A stretch of DNA of 64,000 bases from Streptomyces chryseus (GTDB lineage: Bacteria > Actinomycetota > Actinomycetes > Streptomycetales > Streptomycetaceae): contig NZ_BMVO01000025.1 in the NCBI RefSeq assembly GCF_014650755.1, positions 33,157-97,156 on the forward strand, read 5' to 3'. Below the pieces are notes generated by a model, which did no database searches, had not been told where the DNA came from, and saw only the letters and a list, made by a program, of their open reading frames with translations. Both the position numbers and the translations under genes were made by a program. Within the stretch, counting starts at the first letter, position 1, and every line of letters begins with the position of its first letter. Shown piece after piece: positions 43,639 to 51,167 of this stretch.

Positions 43639-44136
43639 TCAGAAATCGTCGCAGCTGGCGGTTGCGAATCTGCCGGTGGCGGTGGCGGTGGCGGTCCTCG
43701 GTTCGTTCTCGTCCACCGTCACCGAGCAGGTGGCCGTGCCGCCGGAGGCTCCGATGGTGACGGTCAGCGAGCCGCCCTTGACCAGGCCGGTCGTGTCGAC
43801 CTCCTTGCGCCAGGGAAGACGCGCGTCGGTGACGGTGTTCGAGGAGGCGTCGCCGTCCCGCCAGGTCGTGTACGCGAGGGTGACGTCCCTGGCGTCGCCC
43901 GTCACGGCGTAGCGCACCTTGACGGTCCGGGTCGACTCCTCGTCGACCACCGTGGCGATCGTGGCGATGACGGCGATGCAGCCGCCGGCGAACAGGAGCA
44001 GCATTCCGAGCAGGATCCAGGGCCAGATCCGGCGCCTGCCGGGCGGTCCCGGCCGGCCGGGGGGCGGGAGGCCGCCGTCCGGGGGGCGGGGTCCCCACTG
44101 CTGGCCGCCGGGGGGCGGGGGTGGCGCTTGGGACAT
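43639..44136 (-). CDS. MmpS-like membrane protein
   Basis: 165 aa. A Pro/Gly-rich cytoplasmic head (MSQAPPPPPGGQQWG...) is followed by one membrane helix (IWPWILLGMLLLFAGGCIAVIATIATVV) and an extracellular beta-rich domain with the MmpS pattern: KVRYAVTGDARDVTLAYTTWRDGDAS, LPWRKEVDTTG, and CSVTVDENEP with two Cys. In mycobacteria MmpS proteins assist MmpL lipid or siderophore transporters. No MmpL gene is near, so the partner is unknown. AAGGA upstream of the ATG supports the start. Confidence 0.88.
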   Translation of the reverse strand: MSQAPPPPPGGQQWGPRPPDGGLPPPGRPGPPGRRRIWPWILLGMLLLFAGGCIAVIATIATVVDEESTRTVKVRYAVTGDARDVTLAYTTWRDGDASSNTVTDARLPWRKEVDTTGLVKGGSLTVTIGASGGTATCSVTVDENEPRTATATATGRFATASCDDF

Positions 44137-44239
44137 GGGCTGGTCCTTCCCGAGGGTCGCCCTTCGATGATTGACCGGGGTGCGCCCGCGCGCCCGGCGG
44201 GCGTGTGCGCGCGGGCTTCCTCTGGGTGATCATCGGAGG

Positions 44240-44827
44240 ATGAGTCCTGAGATCCGCCTCGCCCAGCAACCGGAGGCCGACGAACTGCTCGGCCGCAGCC
44301 CGCTCGCCGATCTGATCGGCATGCTGCTCGACCAGCAGATCCCCATGGAGTGGGCGTTCGCGGGCCCGTACACGATCGCCCAGCGGCTGGGCGGTGACGA
44401 TCTCGACGCGCACGAGATCGCCGCGTACGACCCGGAGGCCTTCGTCGAGCTGCTGTCGGCCAAGCCGGCCGTGCACCGCTATCCGGGGTCGATGGCCAAG
44501 CGCGTGCAGCAGCTCTGCCAGTACCTGGTCGACGAGTACGACGGCGACGCGACCGCGCTCTGGCGCGACGTCGCCACCGGCAAGGAGCTGCTGGCCCGCC
44601 TGAACGCGCTGCCGGGCTTCGGGAAGCAGAAGTCGCAGATCTTCCTGGCCCTGCTGGGCAAGCAGCTCGGCGTACGGCCGCACGGGTGGCGGGAGGCGGC
44701 GGGCGCGTACGGCGACGAGGGCTCGTACCGGTCCGCGGCGGACATCACGGGCCCGGAGTCGCTGGCGAAGGTCCGCGCGTTCAAGCAGGAGGCCAAGGCG
44801 GCGGCGAAGAAGGCCGCGCCGAAGTGA
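44240..44827 (+). CDS. HhH-GPD-type base-excision repair protein
   Basis: 195 aa from the ATG at 44240. The sequence matches the actinobacterial HhH-GPD proteins: LIGMLLDQQIPMEWAFAGPYTIAQRLGG at the N-terminal helical part and the hairpin LNALPGFGKQKSQIFLALLGKQLGVRP in the place of the DNA-binding helix-hairpin-helix. It is shorter than EndoIII or MutY and lacks the iron-sulfur cluster. It ends in a Lys/Ala-rich tail (KAAAKKAAPK) that may contact DNA. Predicted role: recognition or removal of damaged bases. Single gene. Confidence 0.88.
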   Translation: MSPEIRLAQQPEADELLGRSPLADLIGMLLDQQIPMEWAFAGPYTIAQRLGGDDLDAHEIAAYDPEAFVELLSAKPAVHRYPGSMAKRVQQLCQYLVDEYDGDATALWRDVATGKELLARLNALPGFGKQKSQIFLALLGKQLGVRPHGWREAAGAYGDEGSYRSAADITGPESLAKVRAFKQEAKAAAKKAAPK

Positions 44828-45026
44828 CCGGCGGACAGCGGCGTACTCCGAACGGGGGAATGCCCGCCCGGTCCGCTCCGCCCGCCCGTGGGGCGCGCAA
44901 CACCGTGCCACATCGCCGGAGTGGGTTGTTCCGCTCGTGACTTGCTCCCGGTCCGGCACCGAATACGACGTTTGCACCCCGTCCTCATGGCTGCGCCCGG
45001 AGCCGCTTGCCCGGTAGGCTTTCCGT

Positions 45027-45329
45027 GTGATCTTCAAGCGCATCGGAAACGGCCGGCCGTATCCCGACCACGGCCGGGAAAGCACCCGGCAGTGGGCGGA
45101 TGTCGCGCCGCGCCCGGTCCGCCTCGATCAGCTGGTGACCACCAAGGGCCAGCTGGATCTCGAGACACTGCTGGCGGAGGACTCGACGTTCTACGGCGAT
45201 CTCTTCGCCCACGTCGTCAAGTGGCAGGGCGACCTGTACCTGGAGGACGGGCTGCACCGCGCGGTCCGGGCCGCGCTCCAGCAGCGCCAGGTGCTGCACG
45301 CGCGCGTCCTGGAGCTCGACTCCATGTGA
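45027..45329 (+). CDS. small conserved actinobacterial protein (sometimes labelled VapB-like)
   Basis: 100 aa, very conserved in streptomycetes as I recall. It starts MIFKRIGNGRPYPDHGRES and contains RPVRLDQLVTTKGQLDLETLLAEDSTFYGDLFAHVVKWQGDLYLEDGLHRAVRAALQQRQVLHARVLEL. The 'YLEDGLHRAVRAAL' part resembles the DGxHR element of ParB/sulfiredoxin-like proteins. Automatic annotation may call it a VapB antitoxin, but there is no toxin gene beside it. TAGGCT lies about eight bases before the GTG start with no ribosome site, so the mRNA may be leaderless. Confidence 0.8.
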   Translation: MIFKRIGNGRPYPDHGRESTRQWADVAPRPVRLDQLVTTKGQLDLETLLAEDSTFYGDLFAHVVKWQGDLYLEDGLHRAVRAALQQRQVLHARVLELDSM

Positions 45330-45429
45330 GGACCCGAACAGCTGACCCAATTAGGCCTTACGGGTTGGCCTGTCCGGTGTCATTGATCATTTAGTAGGCA
45401 TCATCACCGCGGCGCACTACGCTGCGCCC

Positions 45430-46062
45430 ATGAGCATGCTGACTCCCCCCGGCATGGGCGGAAAGTACCGCATCACGGGCGACAAGTTCCCGCGCATGCG
45501 CCGTCCCCGGAACCGGCGCAGGACCATCCTCGTGGTGGTGTCCTCCCTCGTGGCCCTCGGTCTGGCCGGCTGGGGGACGCTGCAGCTCATCGACGTGTTC
45601 ACCGGGGGCGCGAAGGAGACCTCGGCCGCCGGGCGCGTGAAGCGCTGCGACAAGGCGGCCGCGCCGTCCGCGCCCGCCCGGGCCGCCGCCCTGCCCAAGC
45701 CGCGCGCGATCAAGGTCAACGTCTACAACGCGACCAAGCGCAGCGGTCTCGCCAAGGAGACCGCCGACGAGCTGAAGAAGCGCGGGTTCACCGTCGGGAA
45801 GGTCGGCAACGCGCCGCCGGAGTACGACAAGAAGGTCAAGGGCGCCGGGATACTGCTGGGATCGCCCAAGGCGGTGTCCGGGGTCATGCCCGTGCTGGGT
45901 ACGCAGCTCAAGGGCGCCGCGCAGAAGGCCGACGCCCGCAAGGGCGCCGACGTGGACCTGATCCTGGGCTCCGGTTTCAAGAGCCTGACGACGAAGAAGG
46001 CCGCGGACAAGGCCCTGGCCGCTCTGGCCAGGCCCGCGCCCGCGCCCTCCGCGAAGTGCTGA
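45430..46062 (+). CDS. LytR C-terminal domain membrane protein
   Basis: 210 aa. A cytoplasmic basic head (RMRRPRNRRR) is followed by one membrane helix (TILVVVSSLVALGLAGWGTLQLI) and an extracellular LytR_C domain: IKVNVYNATKRSGLAKETADELKKRGFTVGKVGNAP and VDLILGSGFKSL. LytR_C domains occur with LCP cell-wall ligases but also alone, probably binding wall polymers. It converges on upp with only 13 bp between the stops. Confidence 0.9.
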   Translation: MSMLTPPGMGGKYRITGDKFPRMRRPRNRRRTILVVVSSLVALGLAGWGTLQLIDVFTGGAKETSAAGRVKRCDKAAAPSAPARAAALPKPRAIKVNVYNATKRSGLAKETADELKKRGFTVGKVGNAPPEYDKKVKGAGILLGSPKAVSGVMPVLGTQLKGAAQKADARKGADVDLILGSGFKSLTTKKAADKALAALARPAPAPSAKC

Positions 46063-46075
46063 GACGGACCGTCGG

Positions 46076-46711
46076 CTAGCCGGCGGTGCCGTACATCCGG
46101 TCGCCCGCGTCGCCGAGGCCCGGAACGATGTAGCCGTGCTCGTTGAGCCGCTCGTCGACCGAGGCGGTGACGACGGTGACCGGCGTGCCGGCCAGCTCGC
46201 GCTCCATGACCTCGACGCCCTCGGGCGCGGCGAGCAGGACGACCGCCGTGACGTCGTCCGCGCCGCGCTTGATGAGCTCGCGGATCGCCGCGACCAGCGT
46301 GCCGCCGGTGGCCAGCATCGGGTCCAGGACGTACACCTGGCGGCCGGAGAGGTCCTCCGGCATGCGCGTGGCGTACGTCTCCGCCTGGAGCGTCTCCTCG
46401 TTGCGGATCATGCCGAGGAAGCCGACCTCGGCGGTCGGCAGCAGCCGCACCATGCCGTCGAGCATGCCGAGACCGGCGCGCAGGATCGGTACGACCAGCG
46501 GGCGGGGGTGGGAGAGCTTCACGCCCGTCGTCGCCGTCACCGGGGTCTCGATGTCGACCTGTTCGGTGCGCACGTCCCGGGTGGCCTCGTACGCGAGCAG
46601 GGTGACCAGCTCGTCGGCGAGGCGCCGGAAGGTAGGGGAGTCGGTGCGCTTGTCGCGCAGCGTGGTGAGTTTGTGCGCCACCAACGGGTGGTCGACGACG
46701 TGGATCCGCAT
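46076..46711 (-). CDS. upp: uracil phosphoribosyltransferase
   Basis: 211 aa from the ATG at 46709-46711, the normal length of the enzyme. It salvages uracil with PRPP to UMP. Motifs: DHPLVAHKLTTLRDKRTDSPTFR, VPILRAGLGMLDG, the PRPP-binding VLDPMLATGGTLVAAI and the uracil-binding C-terminal YIVPGLGDAGDRMYGT. Single gene on the minus strand. Confidence 0.97.
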   Translation of the reverse strand: MRIHVVDHPLVAHKLTTLRDKRTDSPTFRRLADELVTLLAYEATRDVRTEQVDIETPVTATTGVKLSHPRPLVVPILRAGLGMLDGMVRLLPTAEVGFLGMIRNEETLQAETYATRMPEDLSGRQVYVLDPMLATGGTLVAAIRELIKRGADDVTAVVLLAAPEGVEVMERELAGTPVTVVTASVDERLNEHGYIVPGLGDAGDRMYGTAG

Positions 46712-46817
46712 GACGTCAACAGTAACCGGGCACACGGACCGCTCGCGCTGGCATCAACCCGCAGGCCGGAGGGAAGGTGGGGTGGGGGACAGACGCGGGC
46801 TTGGGGTGGTGTGGCCG

Positions 46818-47024
46818 ATGCCGGACGCGGACCGGGAGCGGAAACCGGGGCAGGAACCCGGAGAGGAACAGCGGGAGACCACCGAGGGCGACCGCCGGCG
46901 GCGGCGCGCCCAGTTCCTGCGCGAGCTGAACGAGGCGAAGGCGCTGCGTGAACGCGTACAGCCGCGCCGGGCCCGGGCGGCCCGGATGCGGCAGCAGATG
47001 CGGATGCGCACGTTCCGCTGGTAA
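46818..47024 (+). CDS. small basic conserved Streptomyces protein
   Basis: 68 aa. An acidic/polar first half (MPDADRERKPGQEPGEEQRETTEGD) is followed by a strongly basic helical second half (RRRRRAQFLRELNEAKALRERVQPRRARAARMRQQMRMRTFRW). The layout suggests binding to RNA or DNA, but no family is recognised. Good G/C codon bias and its conserved place before the tadA operon support it as a gene. Divergent from upp. Confidence 0.7.
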   Translation: MPDADRERKPGQEPGEEQRETTEGDRRRRRAQFLRELNEAKALRERVQPRRARAARMRQQMRMRTFRW

Positions 47025-47211
47025 TGGGCCTTCTCGCAGGACTGGTACACGACGCAAGAGCGGAAGACCTCTCGCGGAACGCTTTCTTCTGCCACGATTC
47101 CGAAGTGGGCGGGGCTCGGAGCTGCGAAACGGTTTCTCCCCGACCTCAGCGTCACCCTCCGGCCGGGAGGAACTCCAACCGGCACTTCTCAAGACCAGTG
47201 GGAGAGTCACG

Positions 47212-47760
47212 GTGTACTTCGCCGCACTGCTCGCGCGCACCGAAGACGGGTGGAAAGCGAGCGACACGGAGCTCGACGACGTGGAAACCCTGTCGGACCT
47301 GACCGATCTGGCCCGTGAGGCCACGGTCGACGACGACACGGTGATCGTCTTCATCGAGCAGGAAGACGCATGGTTCGGCCTCGTCCGGGTGGACGGCGAG
47401 GAGGACCCGCGCATCTATGTCTCCGACGCGGCCGCGGCCGCCCGTTCCTCGTACGGGGAGATCCTGCTCACCGACGAACTGCTCGGCCGGGACCCCGAGG
47501 ACCCGGACGCCCTGGAGGAGCTCGTCGATCTCGACGGCACCGAGGACGGGGAACCGGACGGGGAGACCGACGACGACAACGACGAGGAGGAGATCAGGGC
47601 GGACGACGGCAGCGTCGTACCGGCGGGTCCGCTCGGGGAGACGGCGGTCCTCGCGGACCTCGGCCTGTCCGAGAAGGAGCTGCTGGCGCTCGGCACGGAC
47701 GCGCTCGCGGAGATCGCCGACGCCCTGGGCGCCGCCGACGTACTGGAGACCGTCCAGTAG
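47212..47760 (+). CDS. tRNA adenosine deaminase-associated protein
   Basis: 182 aa from a GTG with GGAGAG upstream. The N-terminal domain is VYFAALLARTEDGWKASDTELDDVETLSDL, then VDDDTVIVFIEQEDAWFGLVRVDGEEDPRIYVSDAAAAARSSYGEILL, a very acidic insert (DGEPDGETDDDNDEEEIRADD) and a C-terminal helical part (LGLSEKELLALGTDALAEIADALGAADVLETV). This family is always next to tadA in actinobacteria. Its function is not known, but a helper of TadA is likely. The stop overlaps the GTG start of tadA. Confidence 0.9.
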   Translation: MYFAALLARTEDGWKASDTELDDVETLSDLTDLAREATVDDDTVIVFIEQEDAWFGLVRVDGEEDPRIYVSDAAAAARSSYGEILLTDELLGRDPEDPDALEELVDLDGTEDGEPDGETDDDNDEEEIRADDGSVVPAGPLGETAVLADLGLSEKELLALGTDALAEIADALGAADVLETVQ

Positions 47761-48263
47761 TGAGCCCGGCAGTGACTGAGGACCAACGACCGGAGTCGGA
47801 GCCCGATCCGGTGCGCGACCGGTGGCGGGCGCCCATGCGCCTGGCGCTGGACGAGGCGGCGCGGGCGGCGGAGGCCGGCGATGTGCCGGTCGGCGCCGTC
47901 CTGCTGGCTCCCGACGGCTCGCTGCTCTCGGCGGGCCACAACGAGCGCGAGGCGACGGGCGACCCTACGGCGCACGCGGAGGTGCTCGCCATCCGCCGGG
48001 CGGCGCGGGCGCTCGGCGAGTGGCGGCTGACGGGCTGCACGCTCGTCGTGACCTTGGAGCCGTGCACGATGTGCGCGGGGGCGATCGTGCAGTCCCGGGT
48101 GGAGCGGGTGGTGTACGGGGCGCTCGACGAGAAGGCGGGAGCCGCCGGTTCGCTCTGGGACGTCGTACGGGACCGGAGGCTGAACCACCGGCCCGAGGTC
48201 GTCCAGGGCGTGCTGGAAAGGGAGTGCGCGGACCGGCTGACGGCCTTCTTCAGGGACCGCTGA
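47760..48263 (+). CDS. tadA: tRNA-specific adenosine deaminase TadA
   Basis: 167 aa from the GTG at 47760 (another GTG at 47772 is also possible). It deaminates A34 of tRNA-Arg(ACG) to inosine. The zinc site is His-Ala-Glu in DPTAHAEVLAIRRAA and PCTMCAGA with two Cys, and the proton-shuttle Glu is in the HAE motif. The ending EVVQGVLERECADRLTAFFRDR is typical. Translationally coupled to the associated protein upstream. A tRNA-Ser gene follows. Confidence 0.95.
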   Translation: MSPAVTEDQRPESEPDPVRDRWRAPMRLALDEAARAAEAGDVPVGAVLLAPDGSLLSAGHNEREATGDPTAHAEVLAIRRAARALGEWRLTGCTLVVTLEPCTMCAGAIVQSRVERVVYGALDEKAGAAGSLWDVVRDRRLNHRPEVVQGVLERECADRLTAFFRDR

Positions 48264-48332
48264 ACCGGGCGCCGCACCGGCGGCCGGGAACCGATTTCGG
48301 AGCACGGCCCGGTGTGGGCTAAGCTCTCTCTC

Positions 48333-48419
48333 GGTAGCGTGTCCGAGTGGCCTAAGGAGCACGCCTCGAAAGCGTGTGATGGTGCAAGCTATCCGTGGGT
48401 TCAAATCCCACCGCTACCG
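48333..48419 (+). tRNA. tRNA-Ser(CGA)
   Basis: Class II tRNA: acceptor GGTAGCG/CGCTACC, anticodon loop CTCGAAA (CGA), long variable arm (TGATGGTGCAAGCTATC), T arm GTGGG-TTCAAAT-CCCAC, discriminator G. No repeat of its 3' end is seen nearby, in contrast to tRNA-Ser(GGA). Confidence 0.96.
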
Positions 48420-48426
48420 CTCAGAA

Positions 48427-48459
48427 CGAGAGCCCCGACTCCCCGAGTCGGGGCTCTCG
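48427..48459 (+). terminator. terminator of tRNA-Ser(CGA)
   Basis: 14-bp perfect stem (48427-48440 with 48446-48459) and a 5-base loop. Confidence 0.85.
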
Positions 48460-48512
48460 TGTTGTGCGGTTAGACTCACGCGACTCACGGGACCGGCAGG
48501 GGAGGCCGCACG

Positions 48513-48677
48513 ATGGTGCAAACGAAGAAGATCGCTCTCTACGTGGTCGTTGTCTTCGTGCTGTACACAATCATCACTTCCCCCGCCAGGGCGGCCGATC
48601 TCGTCCAGGTAGGGTTCGAAGGCGTGTCCAGTGCCGCCCAGGGGGTCGGCGAGTTCATGTCCCAGCTGATCCAGTAG
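48513..48677 (+). CDS. small single-pass membrane protein (54 aa)
   Basis: Starts MVQTKKIALYVVVVFVLYTI with GGGGAGG upstream of the ATG at 48513. It is one signal-anchor helix (about residues 7-24) followed by an external 30-residue amphipathic part (SPARAADLVQVGFEGVSSAAQGVGEFMSQLIQ). The Ala-x-Ala site after the helix (ARA-ADL) could be cut by signal peptidase. It lies nine bases before the Dabb gene with AGGAG between them, so the two are likely coupled. No known family. Confidence 0.75.
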   Translation: MVQTKKIALYVVVVFVLYTIITSPARAADLVQVGFEGVSSAAQGVGEFMSQLIQ

Positions 48678-48686
48678 GAGTGCCCC

Positions 48687-48980
48687 TTGATCCGCCATCT
48701 GGTCCTCTTCAAGCTCAACGAGGGTGTCGAGCGGGACGAGCCGCGCGTCCTCGCCGGGGTGAAGGCCTTCGAGGAGCTCGACGGGGTCGTTCCCGAGCTG
48801 GAGTTCTGGGAGTGCGCCTGGAACATCACCGACCGGCCCATCGCGTACGACTTCGCCATCAACTCGGCGGTCCAGGACCGCGACGCGCTCCAGCGCTACA
48901 TCGAGCACCCCGCCCACCAGGCGGCCGCCGGGCAGTGGCGTGAATTCGCCACGTGGGTGATCGCCGACTACCCGTTCTGA
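48687..48980 (+). CDS. Dabb (stress-responsive alpha-beta barrel) family protein
   Basis: 97 aa from a TTG start that has AGGAG at the right distance. Dimeric alpha-beta barrel pattern: MIRHLVLFKLNEGVERDE, VKAFEELDGVVPELEFWECAWN, YDFAINSAVQDRDALQRYIEHPAHQAAAGQW. Members include stress-induced proteins and cyclases; the role here is unknown. A strong terminator follows, ending the two-gene unit in front of sigF. Confidence 0.9.
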   Translation: MIRHLVLFKLNEGVERDEPRVLAGVKAFEELDGVVPELEFWECAWNITDRPIAYDFAINSAVQDRDALQRYIEHPAHQAAAGQWREFATWVIADYPF

Positions 48981-48997
48981 TCCTTCGCCCCAGCAGG

Positions 48998-49024
48998 CCC
49001 CGCACCGCTCCGGTGCGGGGTTTT
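48998..49024 (+). terminator. intrinsic terminator before sigF
   Basis: 10-bp perfect stem CCCCGCACCG/CGGTGCGGGG with a CTC loop, followed by TTTT. Confidence 0.9.
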
Positions 49025-49154
49025 CTCATGTTCGGGACCGAACTTGACGTCAACACGGAGTTATGCGGTGCTTGCACACAGTGCACATGTCTTGTGATGC
49101 TATGACCGCTTTTGACGGATGAGTTGATCGTGGTTGACCGAGAAAAGGGGTGGC

Positions 49155-50021
49155 GTGACCGTGCCGGCCAGTACAGCGCCTCAAGCTCCGCCCCAGCACC
49201 TCCAGCCGCTCCCTCCCGAGACCGCCCCCGATCCCCCGGCGGGCAGCACCCCGAAGAGCCGCGGCGCGGACACCAGGGCCCTCACGCAGGTGCTGTTCGC
49301 GGAGCTCAAGGGGCTGGACCCGGGCACGCCCGAGCACAACCGGGTGCGCGGCGCCCTCATCGAGGCGAACCTGCCGCTGGTGCGGTACGCCGCGGCCCGC
49401 TTCCGCAGCCGCAACGAGCCGATGGAGGACGTCGTACAGGTCGGCACGATCGGCCTGATCAACGCGATCGACCGGTTCGACCCGGACCGCGGTGTCCAGT
49501 TCCCGACGTTCGCGATGCCGACCGTCGTGGGCGAGATCAAGCGGTACTTCCGCGACAACGTCAGGACGGTCCACGTACCCCGGCGGCTGCACGAGCTGTG
49601 GGTGCAGGTCAGCGGGGCCACCGAGGACCTCACGACGGCCCACGGGCGCTCCCCCACGACCGCCGAGATCGCGGAGCGCCTGCGCATCTCCGAGGACGAG
49701 GTGCTGGCGTGCATCGAGGCCGGTCGGTCGTACCACGCGACCTCGCTGGAGGCCGCCCAGGAAGGTGACGGGCTGCCCGGACTGCTCGACCGGCTCGGGT
49801 ACGAGGATCCGGCGCTGGCCGGCGTCGAGCACCGCGACCTCGTGCGGCACCTGCTCGTACAACTGCCCGAGCGCGAACAGCGGATCCTGCTGCTCCGGTA
49901 CTACAACAACCTGACACAGTCCCAGATCAGCGCCGAGCTGGGCGTCTCACAGATGCACGTGTCGCGCCTCCTGGCGAGGAGCTTCGCCCGTCTCAGATCC
50001 GCAAATCGAATCGAGGCGTAA
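49155..50021 (+). CDS. sigF: RNA polymerase sigma factor, SigF-like (late sporulation, group 3)
   Basis: 288 aa from the GTG at 49155 (GGGG upstream; a TTG at 49134 and a GTG at 49161 are alternatives). It is a SigB/SigF-type factor with region 1.2 traces (DTRALTQVLFAELKGLDP), region 2 (RYAAARFRSRNEPMEDVVQVGTIGLINAIDRFDPDRGVQFPTFAMPTVVGEIKRYFRD), region 3 (VHVPRRLHELWVQV) and region 4 helix-turn-helix (LTQSQISAELGVSQMHVSRLLARSFARL). S. coelicolor SigF (SCO4035) acts in the prespore in spore-coat and pigment maturation. The Pro/Ala-rich N-terminus (PASTAPQAPPQHL) agrees with SigF. No anti-sigma gene is adjacent. Confidence 0.9.
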   Translation: MTVPASTAPQAPPQHLQPLPPETAPDPPAGSTPKSRGADTRALTQVLFAELKGLDPGTPEHNRVRGALIEANLPLVRYAAARFRSRNEPMEDVVQVGTIGLINAIDRFDPDRGVQFPTFAMPTVVGEIKRYFRDNVRTVHVPRRLHELWVQVSGATEDLTTAHGRSPTTAEIAERLRISEDEVLACIEAGRSYHATSLEAAQEGDGLPGLLDRLGYEDPALAGVEHRDLVRHLLVQLPEREQRILLLRYYNNLTQSQISAELGVSQMHVSRLLARSFARLRSANRIEA

Positions 50022-50241
50022 CCGGATCGGGTAAGACCCACCGATGGCCGAAAAGCCGCACACCCCCTCTTTCCTGCGCAGATTTGTCGACTTGGCGCTA
50101 CAGCGTGTTGCCGACATGTGACATTCTGCTGGAACCGCGTTTGCCGCAGCTTCGCCGCCGGTATTCAGGTGGAGGCTGCTTCCTCCGACGGGAGCGCCCC
50201 GACGCTACCGTCAGCGACCGCAGGACTGAAAGGGGGCCGGC

Positions 50242-51108
50242 ATGTCCGTAGAAATGGGCAGCTCGAAGGTGCTCACCAAGGAAGTGCCCGCCGTGCTCGA
50301 CCAGATGACGGCTCCTCAGCCGCCACCGCTGGTCGCGCAGCCGGAAGCCATCGACACCCGCACTCTGTCCCGCTCCCTCTTCCTGCGGCTTGCCGCCCTC
50401 GACCAGGACAGCCCCGACCGTGTGTACGTGCGGGACACCCTCATCGAGCTGAACCTCCCTCTGGTGCGGTACGCCGCGGCCCGCTTCCGCAGCCGCAACG
50501 AGCCGATGGAGGACATCGTCCAGGTCGGCACGATCGGCCTGATCAAGGCGATCGACCGGTTCGACTGCGAACGGGGCGTGGAGTTCCCGACGTTCGCGAT
50601 GCCGACGGTCGTCGGCGAGATCAAGCGCTTCTTCCGCGACACCAGTTGGTCGGTACGGGTCCCCCGCCGCCTCCAGGAACTGCGGCTCGCGCTGACGAAG
50701 GCGAGCGACGACCTCGCGCAGAAGCTCGACCGGTCGCCGACCGTGCCCGAACTCGCCGCCGTGCTCGGCGTTTCGGAGGACGACGTCGTCGACGGGCTGG
50801 CCGTGGGCAACGCCTACACCGCCAGCTCGCTGGACTCGCCCTCCCCGGAGGACGACGGCGGCGAGGGGTCGCTGGCGGACCGGCTCGGCTACGAGGACAT
50901 GGCGCTGGAAGGCGTCGAGTACCGCGAGTCGCTCAAGCCGCTGCTGGCCAAACTGCCGCCGCGCGAGCGCCAAATCATCATGCTGCGGTTCTTCGCGAAC
51001 ATGACGCAGTCCCAGATCGGCGAAGAGGTCGGCATCTCGCAGATGCACGTCTCGCGCCTGCTCACCCGCACGCTCGCGCAGCTGCGGGAAGGGCTCATCG
51101 CCGACTGA
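50242..51108 (+). CDS. sigN: RNA polymerase sigma factor, SigN-like (group 3)
   Basis: 288 aa from an ATG with AAAGGGGG upstream. It is a close paralogue of the preceding sigma factor with the same regions: RYAAARFRSRNEPMEDIVQVGTIGLIKAIDRFDCERGVEFPTFAMPTVVGEIKRFFRD, VRVPRRLQELRLALTK and the HTH MTQSQIGEEVGISQMHVSRLLTRTLAQL. In S. coelicolor SigN (SCO4034), downstream of sigF, is linked to aerial development (subapical stem and spore compartments). The N-terminal 40 residues are different from SigF. It is in its own unit with a 220-bp upstream region. Confidence 0.88.
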   Translation: MSVEMGSSKVLTKEVPAVLDQMTAPQPPPLVAQPEAIDTRTLSRSLFLRLAALDQDSPDRVYVRDTLIELNLPLVRYAAARFRSRNEPMEDIVQVGTIGLIKAIDRFDCERGVEFPTFAMPTVVGEIKRFFRDTSWSVRVPRRLQELRLALTKASDDLAQKLDRSPTVPELAAVLGVSEDDVVDGLAVGNAYTASSLDSPSPEDDGGEGSLADRLGYEDMALEGVEYRESLKPLLAKLPPRERQIIMLRFFANMTQSQIGEEVGISQMHVSRLLTRTLAQLREGLIAD

Positions 51109-51167
51109 CCCCCGGCAGTAGGGTTCACGGGGTTTCTAATTGACGGTGCGTCAGAGACACTGACGCG

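Noticed and set aside
45027..45329. VapB antitoxin label for the 100-aa protein
   Set aside because: No toxin gene is adjacent, and the protein lacks a typical antitoxin DNA-binding motif. The DGLHR-like segment fits a ParB/Srx-like fold better.
48333..48419. tRNA-Ser(CGA) as another integration site
   Set aside because: I looked for copies of its 3' end downstream and found none in the window; the neighbours are core genes.
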